A stretch of 64,000 nt of DNA from Streptomyces sp. T12 (GTDB lineage: Bacteria; Actinomycetota; Actinomycetes; Streptomycetales; Streptomycetaceae). The notes beneath the pieces were generated by a model. It did no database searches, had not been told where the DNA came from, and worked only from the letters and a program-made list of their open reading frames with translations. Location: positions 2,356,001 to 2,420,000 of the forward strand of contig NZ_CP117866.1 of NCBI RefSeq assembly GCF_028736035.1, read 5' to 3'. This document shows positions 50,983 to 58,616 of this stretch, in pieces. The first letter of the stretch is position 1, and each line of letters starts with the position of its first letter. A program made the position numbers and the translations under genes.

Positions 50983-51000
50983 CCTCAACCGGACTTGAGG
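50983..51000. promoter_or_regulatory. SoxR-box-like palindrome
   Basis: CCTCAACCGGACTTGAGG: 6-bp inverted arms CCTCAA/TTGAGG with a 6-bp centre, the same size as the E. coli SoxR box. On the minus strand TTGACC overlaps one end as a -35, with AAAGGT 19 bp further as a weak -10, the wide spacing used by MerR-family activators. Confidence 0.6.
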
Positions 51001-51128
51001 TCAAGTGGGACCATGGAGGACGAGGGTTCACTGGATCGCGCAGCGCGGCGCGGGACCGGTGACCGGTCCCGCGCCGTCTTGCCGCCCACTGCCTGCTGCC
51101 CAGTGCCCCTACTCGTCCCGCCGGCGCC

Positions 51129-51713
51129 TCAGTGATGGCCGTGGCGTCGCCGGCGCAGCACCTCGGTCGCGACCACCGCTCCCACCGCCGCCCCGACGAT
51201 CAGTACCGGCCGCGGGTGCCGCAGCCCGGCCTGAACGACGGTGCGGACGGGGCGCGGCACGCCGTGCTCCACGGTGTGGCCCGCGTGCGTCGCCTTGTCC
51301 TGGACGGTGTGGCCCGCGTGGGTGGCCCTGTCCTGCACCGCGTGACCGGCCTGAGTCGCCCGGTCCTGCACCACATGACCGGCCTGGGTCGCCCGGTCCT
51401 GCACGACATGGCCCGCCCGCGTCGCCCGGTCCTGCAGCGCGTGGCCCGCCTGGGCCGCGCTGCTGCGCAGCTGCACAGTCATCGCGCCCGCCTTGTCCTT
51501 GAGGTCGGCGGCCCGCGCCTGGGCCCTGCCCTTCACGTCCGCCTTGCCCGCCAGCTCGGCCACGGTGTCGCCGAGTTCGCCGCGCGTCTGCTCGATCTGC
51601 CGCCGCAGCTCCTCGGGCCCCTTGGCCCCGCCGGCCGCCTTGGCGGCTCCCGCCTTCGCGGCTCCCGCCTTAGCGGCCTCGCCGCCCGTGCCCCCCGCTG
51701 CCTCGTCCGTCAT
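51129..51713 (-). CDS. DUF3618 protein with 11-residue repeats
   Basis: 194 aa. The DUF3618 motif is GPEELRRQIEQTRGELGDTV AELAG in two pieces (about 35-60). Then come about six 11-residue units of the form VQDRATQAGHV (about 90-150), coded by 33-bp repeats at roughly 51265-51460, and a C-terminal membrane span VLIVGAAVGAVVATEVL with a basic tail. The repeats would form an amphipathic helix or coiled coil. The ATG overlaps the holin-like gene's stop (ATGA). A membrane-associated structural or stress role is possible. Confidence 0.83.
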   Translation of the reverse strand: MTDEAAGGTGGEAAKAGAAKAGAAKAAGGAKGPEELRRQIEQTRGELGDTVAELAGKADVKGRAQARAADLKDKAGAMTVQLRSSAAQAGHALQDRATRAGHVVQDRATQAGHVVQDRATQAGHAVQDRATHAGHTVQDKATHAGHTVEHGVPRPVRTVVQAGLRHPRPVLIVGAAVGAVVATEVLRRRRHGHH

Positions 51714-52129
51714 CGGTGCGCCCTTCCCTTGATCTCCTCGACATCGGCCCTGACGCTGCCGAGGGCCTCCTCCGGCGTGGGCGGAGCGGCGCGCCGCAGC
51801 TGGGCGCGGCCGGTCACGGCGAGCAGGCCCGCGACGGCGAACAGCACCGCCGTCACGATCAGCGCCGCGGCCCACACGGACAGCGTCAACGAGAGCGCGG
51901 CGGTGGCCGTCCCGGCCAGGAACAGCAGGCCGGCGTACGCGACGGCGCCCGCCGCGCCCAGCAGCCCGCCGCCACGGCCGGCACGCCGGCCCTTCTCGGC
52001 CAGTTCCTCCTTGGCGAGGGCGACTTCCTGCCGCACGAGACGGGAAAGCTGTTCACTGGCCTGTCCGACGAGTTCACCCACCGAGTGGCGCTCGTCCCGC
52101 ACCCGCTCGGGGGCCGTGGTCCCGGTCAC
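51710..52129 (-). CDS. Phage-holin-like family membrane protein (DUF1469 type)
   Basis: 139 aa. An amphipathic start SVGELVGQASEQLSRLVRQE followed by EVALAKEELAEKG and two hydrophobic spans (about 55-75 and 82-105) is the actinobacterial phage holin family superfamily III pattern. Despite the name these are chromosomal, paired with DUF3618 proteins as here. GTG start at 52129, AGGAGG about 9 nt upstream. No phage genes are nearby. Confidence 0.83.
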   Translation of the reverse strand: MTGTTAPERVRDERHSVGELVGQASEQLSRLVRQEVALAKEELAEKGRRAGRGGGLLGAAGAVAYAGLLFLAGTATAALSLTLSVWAAALIVTAVLFAVAGLLAVTGRAQLRRAAPPTPEEALGSVRADVEEIKGRAHR

Positions 52130-52182
52130 CGTGATCCGCCTCCTCTCGGTTCGGAACACCCGGGTACCCGGGCCGGCCCCCG

Positions 52183-52878
52183 CTATCCCTTCCGTCCGCC
52201 ACCTGGTCCGCGCTCGCCCAGCCGGGCCAGCTGGGCCTGGAACCAGTCGAGGCGGGCCTGCAACAGCGCGGCCTCGGCGGCGAGTTCGGGCACGCCCAGG
52301 CCCTCGGCGTCCCCGAGCCCGGCCACCGCCACGGACGCCGTCCCCTTCCCGGCCACCACCCGCAGCCCCTCCCCGCCCAGCCGCGCGAACCCCGCGAGCG
52401 AGACCGACGTACGGCCGCGCAGGCAGCCCGCGCAGGCAGGGGCGAGGGCCGTCCAGCCGGGGCGGCCCCAGCCGGCGTCGGCCAGGACGGCGGCGACCGC
52501 ACCGCAGGCGCACGGGCCGACCGTGGCGGTGCGCACCCGCTGACGGGCGTAACGGAAGCCGCGCTCGAAGCGGATGTACCGGCCCAGCACGGTGACCTCG
52601 AGCAGTACGGCCGCCCGGTGCTCGGCCGTGCACAGCAGCGCCTCGGCCACCGTACGGTCGTGCACACAGTGGAAGCCGCAGTCGCAGCGGCGGCTCGGCG
52701 CCCGGTGCCGCAGGCCGTAGACGCAGGACGCCTCGGCCAGGACTCCGTACGGCAGCGCGCCGCCCAGCGACACACCGGTGAACCCGGCCCGGGTGCCGTC
52801 CTGGGACAGCAGCGGGTGGGCGATCTTGTATCCGGTCGGCGGCTCCGTCGGGCGTTCCTCCGGAAGCCGCAGCCTCAT
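52183..52878 (-). CDS. Cysteine-rich hypothetical protein
   Basis: 231 aa, unrecognised. It has possible metal-binding Cys clusters: RRCDCGFHCVHD (about 75-85), GPCACG and APACAGCLRG. They could build zinc-ribbon-like elements. The C-terminus has a leucine-rich coiled-coil-like end (LLQARLDWFQAQLARLGERG). The ATG at 52878 overlaps (ATGA) the stop of a 44-aa frame, so the two are coupled. No signal or membrane segment. Confidence 0.65.
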   Translation of the reverse strand: MRLRLPEERPTEPPTGYKIAHPLLSQDGTRAGFTGVSLGGALPYGVLAEASCVYGLRHRAPSRRCDCGFHCVHDRTVAEALLCTAEHRAAVLLEVTVLGRYIRFERGFRYARQRVRTATVGPCACGAVAAVLADAGWGRPGWTALAPACAGCLRGRTSVSLAGFARLGGEGLRVVAGKGTASVAVAGLGDAEGLGVPELAAEAALLQARLDWFQAQLARLGERGPGGGRKG

Positions 52879-53009
52879 CGGGCGGCCGGGACCTCTTCGG
52901 GCGCCTTCAGTTCCTCGATCTCTTCGGGGAGCTGGAGTTCGGGTTCTTCCTCGCGGGTCTGCGGCCGCTCCTGCGCGACTCCGGTGGCGAGTGCCTTGCC
53001 GAGCTTCAT
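52875..53009 (-). CDS. 44-residue acidic small protein
   Basis: MKLGKALATGV followed by a Glu/Pro-rich tail (EEEPELQLPEEIEELKAPEE). It has a good ribosome site GGGAGG before the ATG at 53009 and an ATGA overlap with the Cys-rich gene. The short basic/hydrophobic head and acidic tail suggest a partner-binding peptide. Too short for family assignment. Confidence 0.6.
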   Translation of the reverse strand: MKLGKALATGVAQERPQTREEEPELQLPEEIEELKAPEEVPAAR

Positions 53010-53185
53010 GACGCCTCCCATGACCAAGGGTCGATGACCGTCCTGGCCATAGTGACCCATGACGCCCGAGTTTGGACATAGGGCCTGCGTAGGGCCCGGC
53101 GGACACTCACCCCGCAGCAACACTTACCAATACCTGGTAGAAGAATTAAGTGGAGCTTCACTTTCAGCCCGCCGAGACTACTTCC

Positions 53186-54088
53186 ATGACGACGACGCCC
53201 TCCGCCGCCCCGCCCTTCGGCCGCGCCCTGTGCGCCATGATCACGCCCTTCACCGAGGCGGGATCGCTCGACCTGGACGGCGCGCAGCGTCTCGCCGACC
53301 GGCTGGTGTCCGAGGGGTGCGACGGGCTGGTGCTCTCCGGTACGACAGGCGAGTCGCCGACCACGACGGACGCCGAGAAGTCGGATCTGATCAGGGCCGT
53401 GCGGGAGGCGGTGGGCGGCCGGGCGTCGATCGTCGCAGGGGTGGGCACCTTCGACACCCGGCACACCGTCGAGCTGGCTTTGGCGGCCGAAAAGGCGGGC
53501 GCCGACGGCCTGTTGGTGGTCGCGCCGTACTACAGCAAGCCCCCGCAGGACGCCGTCGAGGCGCACTTCCGCGAGGTGGCCGACGCCGCCGGACTGCCCC
53601 TCGCGCTGTACGACATCCCGGGCCGCACCGGCACCCGCATCGAGCCGCAGACACTGATCCGGCTCGCCGAGCACCCGCGGGTCGTGGCGGTGAAGGACTG
53701 CTCCTACGACTTCCTCGGCGCCCAGAAGGTGCTGTCGCGCACGGAGTTGGCGTACTACGCGGGGTGCGACGAGCACAACCTCGCGCTGTACGCGGTGGGG
53801 GGCGCCGGATACATCAGTACGGTCGCCAATGTCGTCCCCGCCCAACTACGGGCGGTACTCGACGCGTTCGAGGCGGGCGACACCCCCGTGTCCGCCCGCC
53901 TCCAACAACGTGCCACGCCGCTCATCGAGTTGATGATGTCGGCGGGGCTGCCCGGCACGGTCACCGCCAAGGCCCTGCTCCATGAACTGGGCCTGCCCGC
54001 GGGTCCCGTCCGCGCACCGCTGCGGCCCGCCGGCCGCGAGGCGGTCGACGGACTGCTGGCGGCGTACCAGGAGTTGGTCACCGACTGA
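53186..54088 (+). CDS. dapA: 4-hydroxy-tetrahydrodipicolinate synthase
   Basis: 300 aa. Class I TIM barrel that condenses pyruvate with aspartate semialdehyde in lysine/diaminopimelate synthesis. GTTGESPTTT (Thr-Thr of the proton relay), LYDIPGRTG (catalytic Tyr) and VVAVKDCSYDFLG (Schiff-base Lys) are all present, as in true DapA. The ATG at 53186 was chosen; a GTG at 53150 would add 12 residues. Ends directly against the convergent WD40-like gene. It is unlinked to other lysine genes except dapD, 2.3 kb away. Confidence 0.85.
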   Translation: MTTTPSAAPPFGRALCAMITPFTEAGSLDLDGAQRLADRLVSEGCDGLVLSGTTGESPTTTDAEKSDLIRAVREAVGGRASIVAGVGTFDTRHTVELALAAEKAGADGLLVVAPYYSKPPQDAVEAHFREVADAAGLPLALYDIPGRTGTRIEPQTLIRLAEHPRVVAVKDCSYDFLGAQKVLSRTELAYYAGCDEHNLALYAVGGAGYISTVANVVPAQLRAVLDAFEAGDTPVSARLQQRATPLIELMMSAGLPGTVTAKALLHELGLPAGPVRAPLRPAGREAVDGLLAAYQELVTD

Positions 54089-55309
54089 TCAGCGCTCGGC
54101 GAAGACGGGCTCCCAGCGCCCGGCGTCCCCGTCGTTGCCCGTGCGGAAGCCGGTGAGGGGAACGGTCTTGTCGCTGCCGATGGTGACCTTCACGAGCCGC
54201 TGGCGGAACTCGCTCTTGCCGTCCTTCGCGATGTCCCAGGCGATCAGCGACGTGTCACCGACCCAGGCGAGCAGCTGCTGCCCGCGCACCTCGGTCTTCC
54301 GGCCGGTGCGGGCGTCGATGACCCAGGAGGACGTCTTCCACTTCTCACCCGCGAAGTCACCGGCGACCAGTCTGCCGCTGGGCGACTGCCACGCGTCGAC
54401 GAACCACTCCAGGTGCTTCTGGTCCGCCGGTACCTCGACCTCGGCGCCCGTGAAGTCGTAGAACTGCTTGCCGATGTCGCCCATGGGGTTCCCGGCCCAG
54501 ACATGCCTGCCATCGGGGCTGAGCGCGAAGTCCTGGCGGGCGTTGATGAAGCCGTCGCCCATGGGGTCGTTCGGGTCGCCTGCGAGCTTGACCTCGCTCC
54601 AGGAGCCCTTGCCGGAGACCGCGTCGAGGACGTAGAAGCCGGTACGGCTCGACGGCTGCTTCTGGTCCCAGCCGTCGGAACCCTGCATCTTGACCAGCTG
54701 GTCGGGGTTCTCGCCGTAGGTCGTCGCGACCAGCTTCAGACCGTCGCGCGAGAACGAGAGTCCGGCGACCTTGTGGTCGAGCTGGATCCACCGGGCGACC
54801 TTGCCGGTGGCCAGGTCGAGCATTCCGATCCGTGAGGCGGGCAGGTTCCGCTCCAGGACGGCGGCGGTCTTCATCCCCGGGGCGACGGCGACGTAGGACC
54901 ACTGGGTGGTCTTCACGTATTTGTCCGTCTTCTGGTCCAGCAGCCAGTAGTCGCGGACGCGTTCGGCCCGGTCGGCGGAGTGCTTGACGGTCCGGGGGAC
55001 GTAGTACGCGGCCAGCACCGTGTTGCCGGCCGAGATCAGCTCGCGGGGCGGCGACTGGTCCGGGTGCGCGATGTCCTTGCTCTTCTGGACGACGTCCGCG
55101 GGCCGCACGTCCTCCTTCCCGGAGTCCAGCAGCGGCACCGCGACGCCGATGGCGACGACGGCAGCGGTGGCCGCGGCGACGGAGGCGATCCGCCGGGTGC
55201 GTCGGCGCCGGCGCACCACCAGGACCCGGTCGGCGAACCCCGGTCCCGTCGACGTCTGTTCGTCGGCCAGCTCCCGCAGGGAGTCACGCACGAGTTCCTC
55301 GACATTCAC
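54089..55309 (-). CDS. WD40/TolB-like protein with N-terminal membrane anchor, paired with a sigma factor
   Basis: 406 aa. A short cytosolic start MNVEELVRDSLRELADEQ and a basic RRRRRTRR patch precede one membrane span (about 42-62), then an extracytoplasmic beta-propeller-like region with repeats such as VAGLSFSRDGLKLVATTYG and DFALSPDGRHVWAGNPMG. The arrangement (cytosolic stub, span, propeller) and ATGA overlap with a SigE-family sigma gene suggest a sensor or anti-sigma-like partner. The zinc HxxxCxxC anti-sigma motif is absent. Confidence 0.78.
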   Translation of the reverse strand: MNVEELVRDSLRELADEQTSTGPGFADRVLVVRRRRRTRRIASVAAATAAVVAIGVAVPLLDSGKEDVRPADVVQKSKDIAHPDQSPPRELISAGNTVLAAYYVPRTVKHSADRAERVRDYWLLDQKTDKYVKTTQWSYVAVAPGMKTAAVLERNLPASRIGMLDLATGKVARWIQLDHKVAGLSFSRDGLKLVATTYGENPDQLVKMQGSDGWDQKQPSSRTGFYVLDAVSGKGSWSEVKLAGDPNDPMGDGFINARQDFALSPDGRHVWAGNPMGDIGKQFYDFTGAEVEVPADQKHLEWFVDAWQSPSGRLVAGDFAGEKWKTSSWVIDARTGRKTEVRGQQLLAWVGDTSLIAWDIAKDGKSEFRQRLVKVTIGSDKTVPLTGFRTGNDGDAGRWEPVFAER

Positions 55310-55863
55310 GGTCGCACCTCCACGGGCGAGAAGTCACGGGACGGCTGCGACTCGACGTCGGCCGGGCCCAAGGCCGCCAGCTCGGGCGCGAGCGCGCGCA
55401 GCCGGGCCAGCGAACGGTGGGTGGTGGACCGTACGGTGCCCACGGAACAGCCCAGGACGCGGGCCACATCCGCCTCCGGCAGGTCCTCGAAGTAGCGCAG
55501 CACCAGCACCATGCGCTGCCGTGCCGTCAGCCGGGCCAGCGCCCCGCGCATCAGCAGCCGTAGCTCCGCGGCGGGCGCGGCGTCCGGGCTCGCGCCGGTC
55601 TCGGGCGGCTCGGCGACGGTGAGTTCACGCCGACGCCACTTCAGCCGCCAGCGGCTGATCTGCTGCCGGTACAGGACCTGACGTACGTATGCCTCCGGCT
55701 CGTCGATGCGGTGCCAGCGGTCTGCCGCCTTGACCAGGGCGTTCTGCAGAAGGTCCTCGGCGGCGTGCCGATCGCCGCCGCTCAGCAGCACGGCGGTCTT
55801 CAACAGCGCGGACGACCGGTTCTCCACGAACTCCCGAAAGCTGTCCTGCGCTTCGGCATCCAT
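55306..55863 (-). CDS. SigE-family ECF-like RNA polymerase sigma factor
   Basis: 185 aa with region 2 (DRHAAEDLLQNALVKAADRW, helices for -10 binding) and region 4 (RQRMVLVLRYFEDLPEADVA, then VLGCSVGTVRSTTHRSLARL). ATG 55863 lies 5 nt after AAGGTG; a GTG at 55869 is too close to the ribosome site. Forms an operon with the membrane WD40-like protein, its probable regulator or sensor. Confidence 0.88.
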   Translation of the reverse strand: MDAEAQDSFREFVENRSSALLKTAVLLSGGDRHAAEDLLQNALVKAADRWHRIDEPEAYVRQVLYRQQISRWRLKWRRRELTVAEPPETGASPDAAPAAELRLLMRGALARLTARQRMVLVLRYFEDLPEADVARVLGCSVGTVRSTTHRSLARLRALAPELAALGPADVESQPSRDFSPVEVRP

Positions 55864-55954
55864 CGTCACCTTCTCTTCCCCCGGGCCGGCCCCGCGCCCG
55901 CCTCTCCTACTCCTGGTGACGCGTGCGGCGGGCCGCCGCTATGCCGACACACAG

Positions 55955-56013
55955 AAAAAAATTCCGGGAACGGCCCGGGGCCCGTACCGCATCCTGTGCG
56001 GTACGGGCCCCGG
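55955..56013 (-). terminator. Strong intrinsic terminator with U tract
   Basis: A perfect 17-bp stem (55975-55991 with 55997-56013) and a 5-nt loop. On the minus strand it is followed by seven Ts (55955-55961) some 13 nt later. Serves the small secreted protein gene at 56067-56306. It is the only hairpin in the window with a clear T run of this length. Confidence 0.85.
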
Positions 56014-56066
56014 CCCGCGCTGCATCGGGTACTGCCCGGTGCCGCCCGGTACTGCTGGGCGCGCGA

Positions 56067-56306
56067 TCAGCCCCACTTGTACCCGTCACCGAAGAGCAGG
56101 AAGTGCTCCAGCACATCCTCCATCGGATCATCCACCTGCCCGACGTTGACCAACCCGATGCGGGGTCCGTTGTGCGAGCCCGTGTTGGTCTCGTCGGCGT
56201 ACGCGGTCCCGGCCGGCAGCCAGCACACCGCCCCCGCGGCCAGCGTGCCGACCACCAGGCGGAGTACGACCCTGGTCCACGCGTTCGTCTTCACTCGACC
56301 GGTCAT
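56067..56306 (-). CDS. Small secreted protein, unknown
   Basis: 79 aa with a clear Sec signal (TRVVLRLVVGTLAAGAVCWL... cleaved near AYA). The mature peptide of about 42 residues contains NGPRIGLVNVGQVDDPMEDV and ends LFGDGYKWG. No cysteines are in the mature part. The aromatic/Gly tail and conserved look suggest a genuine exported peptide, with its own strong terminator. Not a chaplin or rodlin by motif. Confidence 0.65.
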   Translation of the reverse strand: MTGRVKTNAWTRVVLRLVVGTLAAGAVCWLPAGTAYADETNTGSHNGPRIGLVNVGQVDDPMEDVLEHFLLFGDGYKWG

Positions 56307-56431
56307 CGGCCCTCATTTCGTCGGTTCGGCATGTGATCGGAAACTGCGTCCACCCGTTCATCTGCCTGGACCGCGATGAGGTCACGAGGAGTAACCCGTA
56401 CGTGAGCGCGCCGGGTTGCCGCCGGCAGGCG

Positions 56432-57421
56432 TCAGTTGTGGCTGTGCAGGATCTCGTTCAGGCCGCCCCACACCGCGTTGTTCGGGCGGGCCTCGACGGT
56501 GCCGGTGACCGAGTTGCGGCGGAAGAGGATGTTGGAGGCGCCGGACAGCTCGCGGGCCTTGACGATCTGGCCGTCGGGCATGGTGATGCGGGTGCCGGCG
56601 GTGACGTAGAGGCCGGCCTCGACGACGCACTCGTCGCCGAGCGCGATGCCGACGCCCGCCTCGGCGCCGATCAGGCAGCGCTCGCCGATGGAGATGATCA
56701 CGTTGCCGCCGCCCGACAGCGTGCCCATCGTCGACGCGCCGCCACCGATGTCGGAGCCGTCGCCGACGATGACGCCCGCGGAGATACGGCCCTCGACCAT
56801 GGAGGTGCCGAGGGTGCCGGCGTTGAAGTTCACGAAGCCCTCGTGCATGACGGTGGTGCCCTCGGCGAGGTGCGCACCGAGGCGGACCCGGTCGGCGTCG
56901 GCGATGCGGACGCCCTTGGGGGCCACGTAGTCCGTCATCCGCGGGAACTTGTCGATCGAGGTCACCTGGAGGTGCAGGCCCTCGGCGCGGGCGTTCAGGC
57001 GGACCTTCTCGACGTCGTCGACGGCGACCGGGCCGAGGGAGGTCCAGGCGACGTTGGCGAGGAAGCCGAACTGGCCCTCCAGGCTCAGGCCGTGCGGCTT
57101 GACCAGGCGGTGGGAGAGCAGGTGCAGGCGCAGGTAGACGTCGTGCGCGTCGATCGGCTTGTCGTCGATCGAGGCGATGACCGTGCGGACCGCGACGACC
57201 TCGACGCCCCGGCGGGCGTCCGGACCGATCGCCTTCGCGGCACCCTCACCGAGCAGCTCTACGGCGCGCTCGGCGGACAGCCGCTCGCTGCCGGAGGGAC
57301 CGGGCTCGGCGACGAGCTCGGGCGCGGGGAACCAGGTGTCGAGAACAGTGCCGTCGGCGGCGATCGTGGCGAGGCCGGCGGCCACGGCGCCGGTGGTGCG
57401 AGGAGCAGTCGTGTCGGTCAT
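56432..57421 (-). CDS. dapD: 2,3,4,5-tetrahydropyridine-2,6-dicarboxylate N-succinyltransferase
   Basis: 329 aa, the actinobacterial DapD length. The left-handed beta-helix hexapeptide repeats run through [38 protein letters not shown] and [20 protein letters not shown]. The enzyme succinylates tetrahydrodipicolinate in diaminopimelate synthesis. The conserved Glu in the active-site loop (MVEGRIS) is present. Single gene; function shared with dapA at 53186. Confidence 0.93.
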   Translation of the reverse strand: MTDTTAPRTTGAVAAGLATIAADGTVLDTWFPAPELVAEPGPSGSERLSAERAVELLGEGAAKAIGPDARRGVEVVAVRTVIASIDDKPIDAHDVYLRLHLLSHRLVKPHGLSLEGQFGFLANVAWTSLGPVAVDDVEKVRLNARAEGLHLQVTSIDKFPRMTDYVAPKGVRIADADRVRLGAHLAEGTTVMHEGFVNFNAGTLGTSMVEGRISAGVIVGDGSDIGGGASTMGTLSGGGNVIISIGERCLIGAEAGVGIALGDECVVEAGLYVTAGTRITMPDGQIVKARELSGASNILFRRNSVTGTVEARPNNAVWGGLNEILHSHN

Positions 57422-57545
57422 GAGGGCAACCTAACCGGCGGGGGGCCGCCCGGGCCAACCGGCGGGAGGGGCGTCTCAGGGTACGGTCCGCCCGGCGTGA
57501 GGTGTGGCCGGCCGCCGCGGGGTTCGCCCAGGACGGCACAGCACC

Positions 57546-58082
57546 TCAAGGAATCACGCGGCGCAACACATCCCGCGCGTACCCCTCGTCGTACGGCACC
57601 TCGGTGAGCAGCACCTGCAGGCAGATCCCGTCCATCAGCGCCACCAGCGCCCGCGCCGTGACCGCGTCCGTACGGCGGGACAGCCGGTCGGCGAGGTCCT
57701 GCGCCCACTCGGCGGCGACCGGGCGCAGGGCGGGGCGGCGCAGGGCGGCGAGGTAGAGCTCGTACTCCAGCTCCACGCCGGTGCGGTCGCCCGCGAGCCA
57801 CTCGCCCATCCAGGCGGCGAGTTCGGTGGCGAGGTCGGTTTCCGGGTCCTCCAGCCCCCCACGCGAGGCGATCACCTTGGCGAAGCCCTCGCTCGCCTGG
57901 CGCAGGGCGGCGACCATCAGGTCGTCGAGGGTCTTGAAGTGGTACGTGGTGGAGCCGAGCGGCACGTCCGCCTCGGCGGCGACGGTGCGGTGGCTCAGCC
58001 CCGCGATGCCCTTCTCCCCGACGACACGGATCGCCGCGTCGATGATCCGCTGGCGTCGCTCGGGGTCGTAGCGCCGGGGCAT
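57546..58082 (-). CDS. TetR-family repressor
   Basis: 178 aa. Helix-turn-helix at RIIDAAIRVVGEKGIAGLSH, RTVAAEADVPLGSTTYHF. The C-terminal ligand domain is short and variable. It is coupled to the SMR efflux gene by TGATG and probably represses that pair through the palindromes at 58402-58444. Confidence 0.9.
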   Translation of the reverse strand: MPRRYDPERRQRIIDAAIRVVGEKGIAGLSHRTVAAEADVPLGSTTYHFKTLDDLMVAALRQASEGFAKVIASRGGLEDPETDLATELAAWMGEWLAGDRTGVELEYELYLAALRRPALRPVAAEWAQDLADRLSRRTDAVTARALVALMDGICLQVLLTEVPYDEGYARDVLRRVIP

Positions 58083-58402
58083 CAGTGCGCCCCTCCCAGG
58101 TTCAGCACGACCACGCCGACGATGATCAGCGCGATCCCGGCGGCCTTCACGGCGGTCATCCCCTCCCCCATGAAGACGATCCCTATCGCGGCGATGGCCG
58201 CGGTGCCGACGCCGGCCCAGATCGCATACGCCGTGCCCACGGAGACGGTCTTCAGCGTCTGGGCGAGCAAGGCGAAGGAGACGACGTATCCGAGCCCCGT
58301 CAGCAGCGACGGCCACAGCCTGCTGAAGCCGTCGCTGTACTTCATGGCGGTCGTGGCGGCCACCTCGGCCGCGATGGCTCCGGCGAGCAGCAGATATCCC
58401 AT
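58082..58402 (-). CDS. SMR-family multidrug efflux protein
   Basis: 106 aa, four membrane spans. The essential membrane Glu is Glu13 in AGAIAAEVAATTAMK; the later signature is TAYAIWAGVGTAAIA and the family hallmark GxG motifs are present. Works as an antiparallel dimer in proton-driven export of cationic compounds. The ATG at 58402 lies at the edge of an 18-bp palindrome, so repression would also cover translation start. Confidence 0.9.
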   Translation of the reverse strand: MGYLLLAGAIAAEVAATTAMKYSDGFSRLWPSLLTGLGYVVSFALLAQTLKTVSVGTAYAIWAGVGTAAIAAIGIVFMGEGMTAVKAAGIALIIVGVVVLNLGGAH

Positions 58403-58444
58403 GTGTACGATCGTACACAACGTTGCGTACGGGTGTACACAACG
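58402..58444. promoter_or_regulatory. TetR operator candidate at the SMR start
   Basis: TGTGTACGATCGTACACA (58402-58419) is a perfect 18-bp palindrome touching the start codon. The decamer GTACACAACG occurs at 58413-58422 and again at 58435-58444, and an 8-bp palindrome GTGTACAC is at 58433-58440. Two operator copies 22 bp apart are likely. Confidence 0.65.
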
Positions 58445-58616
58445 GCTGCCCGGCTCCGGATGACGGGACCGTCGCGGGCGCCGAGAGATCGATGTGCATA
58501 CGGCTCGTTCCAAACCCCTGCTCCAACGCCCCTGTAACCACTAGTGTTTCAGCGTTCACATACCGGGCCTTCGCAGCCGCGGCTGTCGTCACGTGATGCC
58601 GCTGGAGGATCAGCGC

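Noticed and set aside
51710..52129. Prophage holin
   Set aside because: The family name is historical. The gene is paired with DUF3618 and no integrase, capsid or lysin genes are near.
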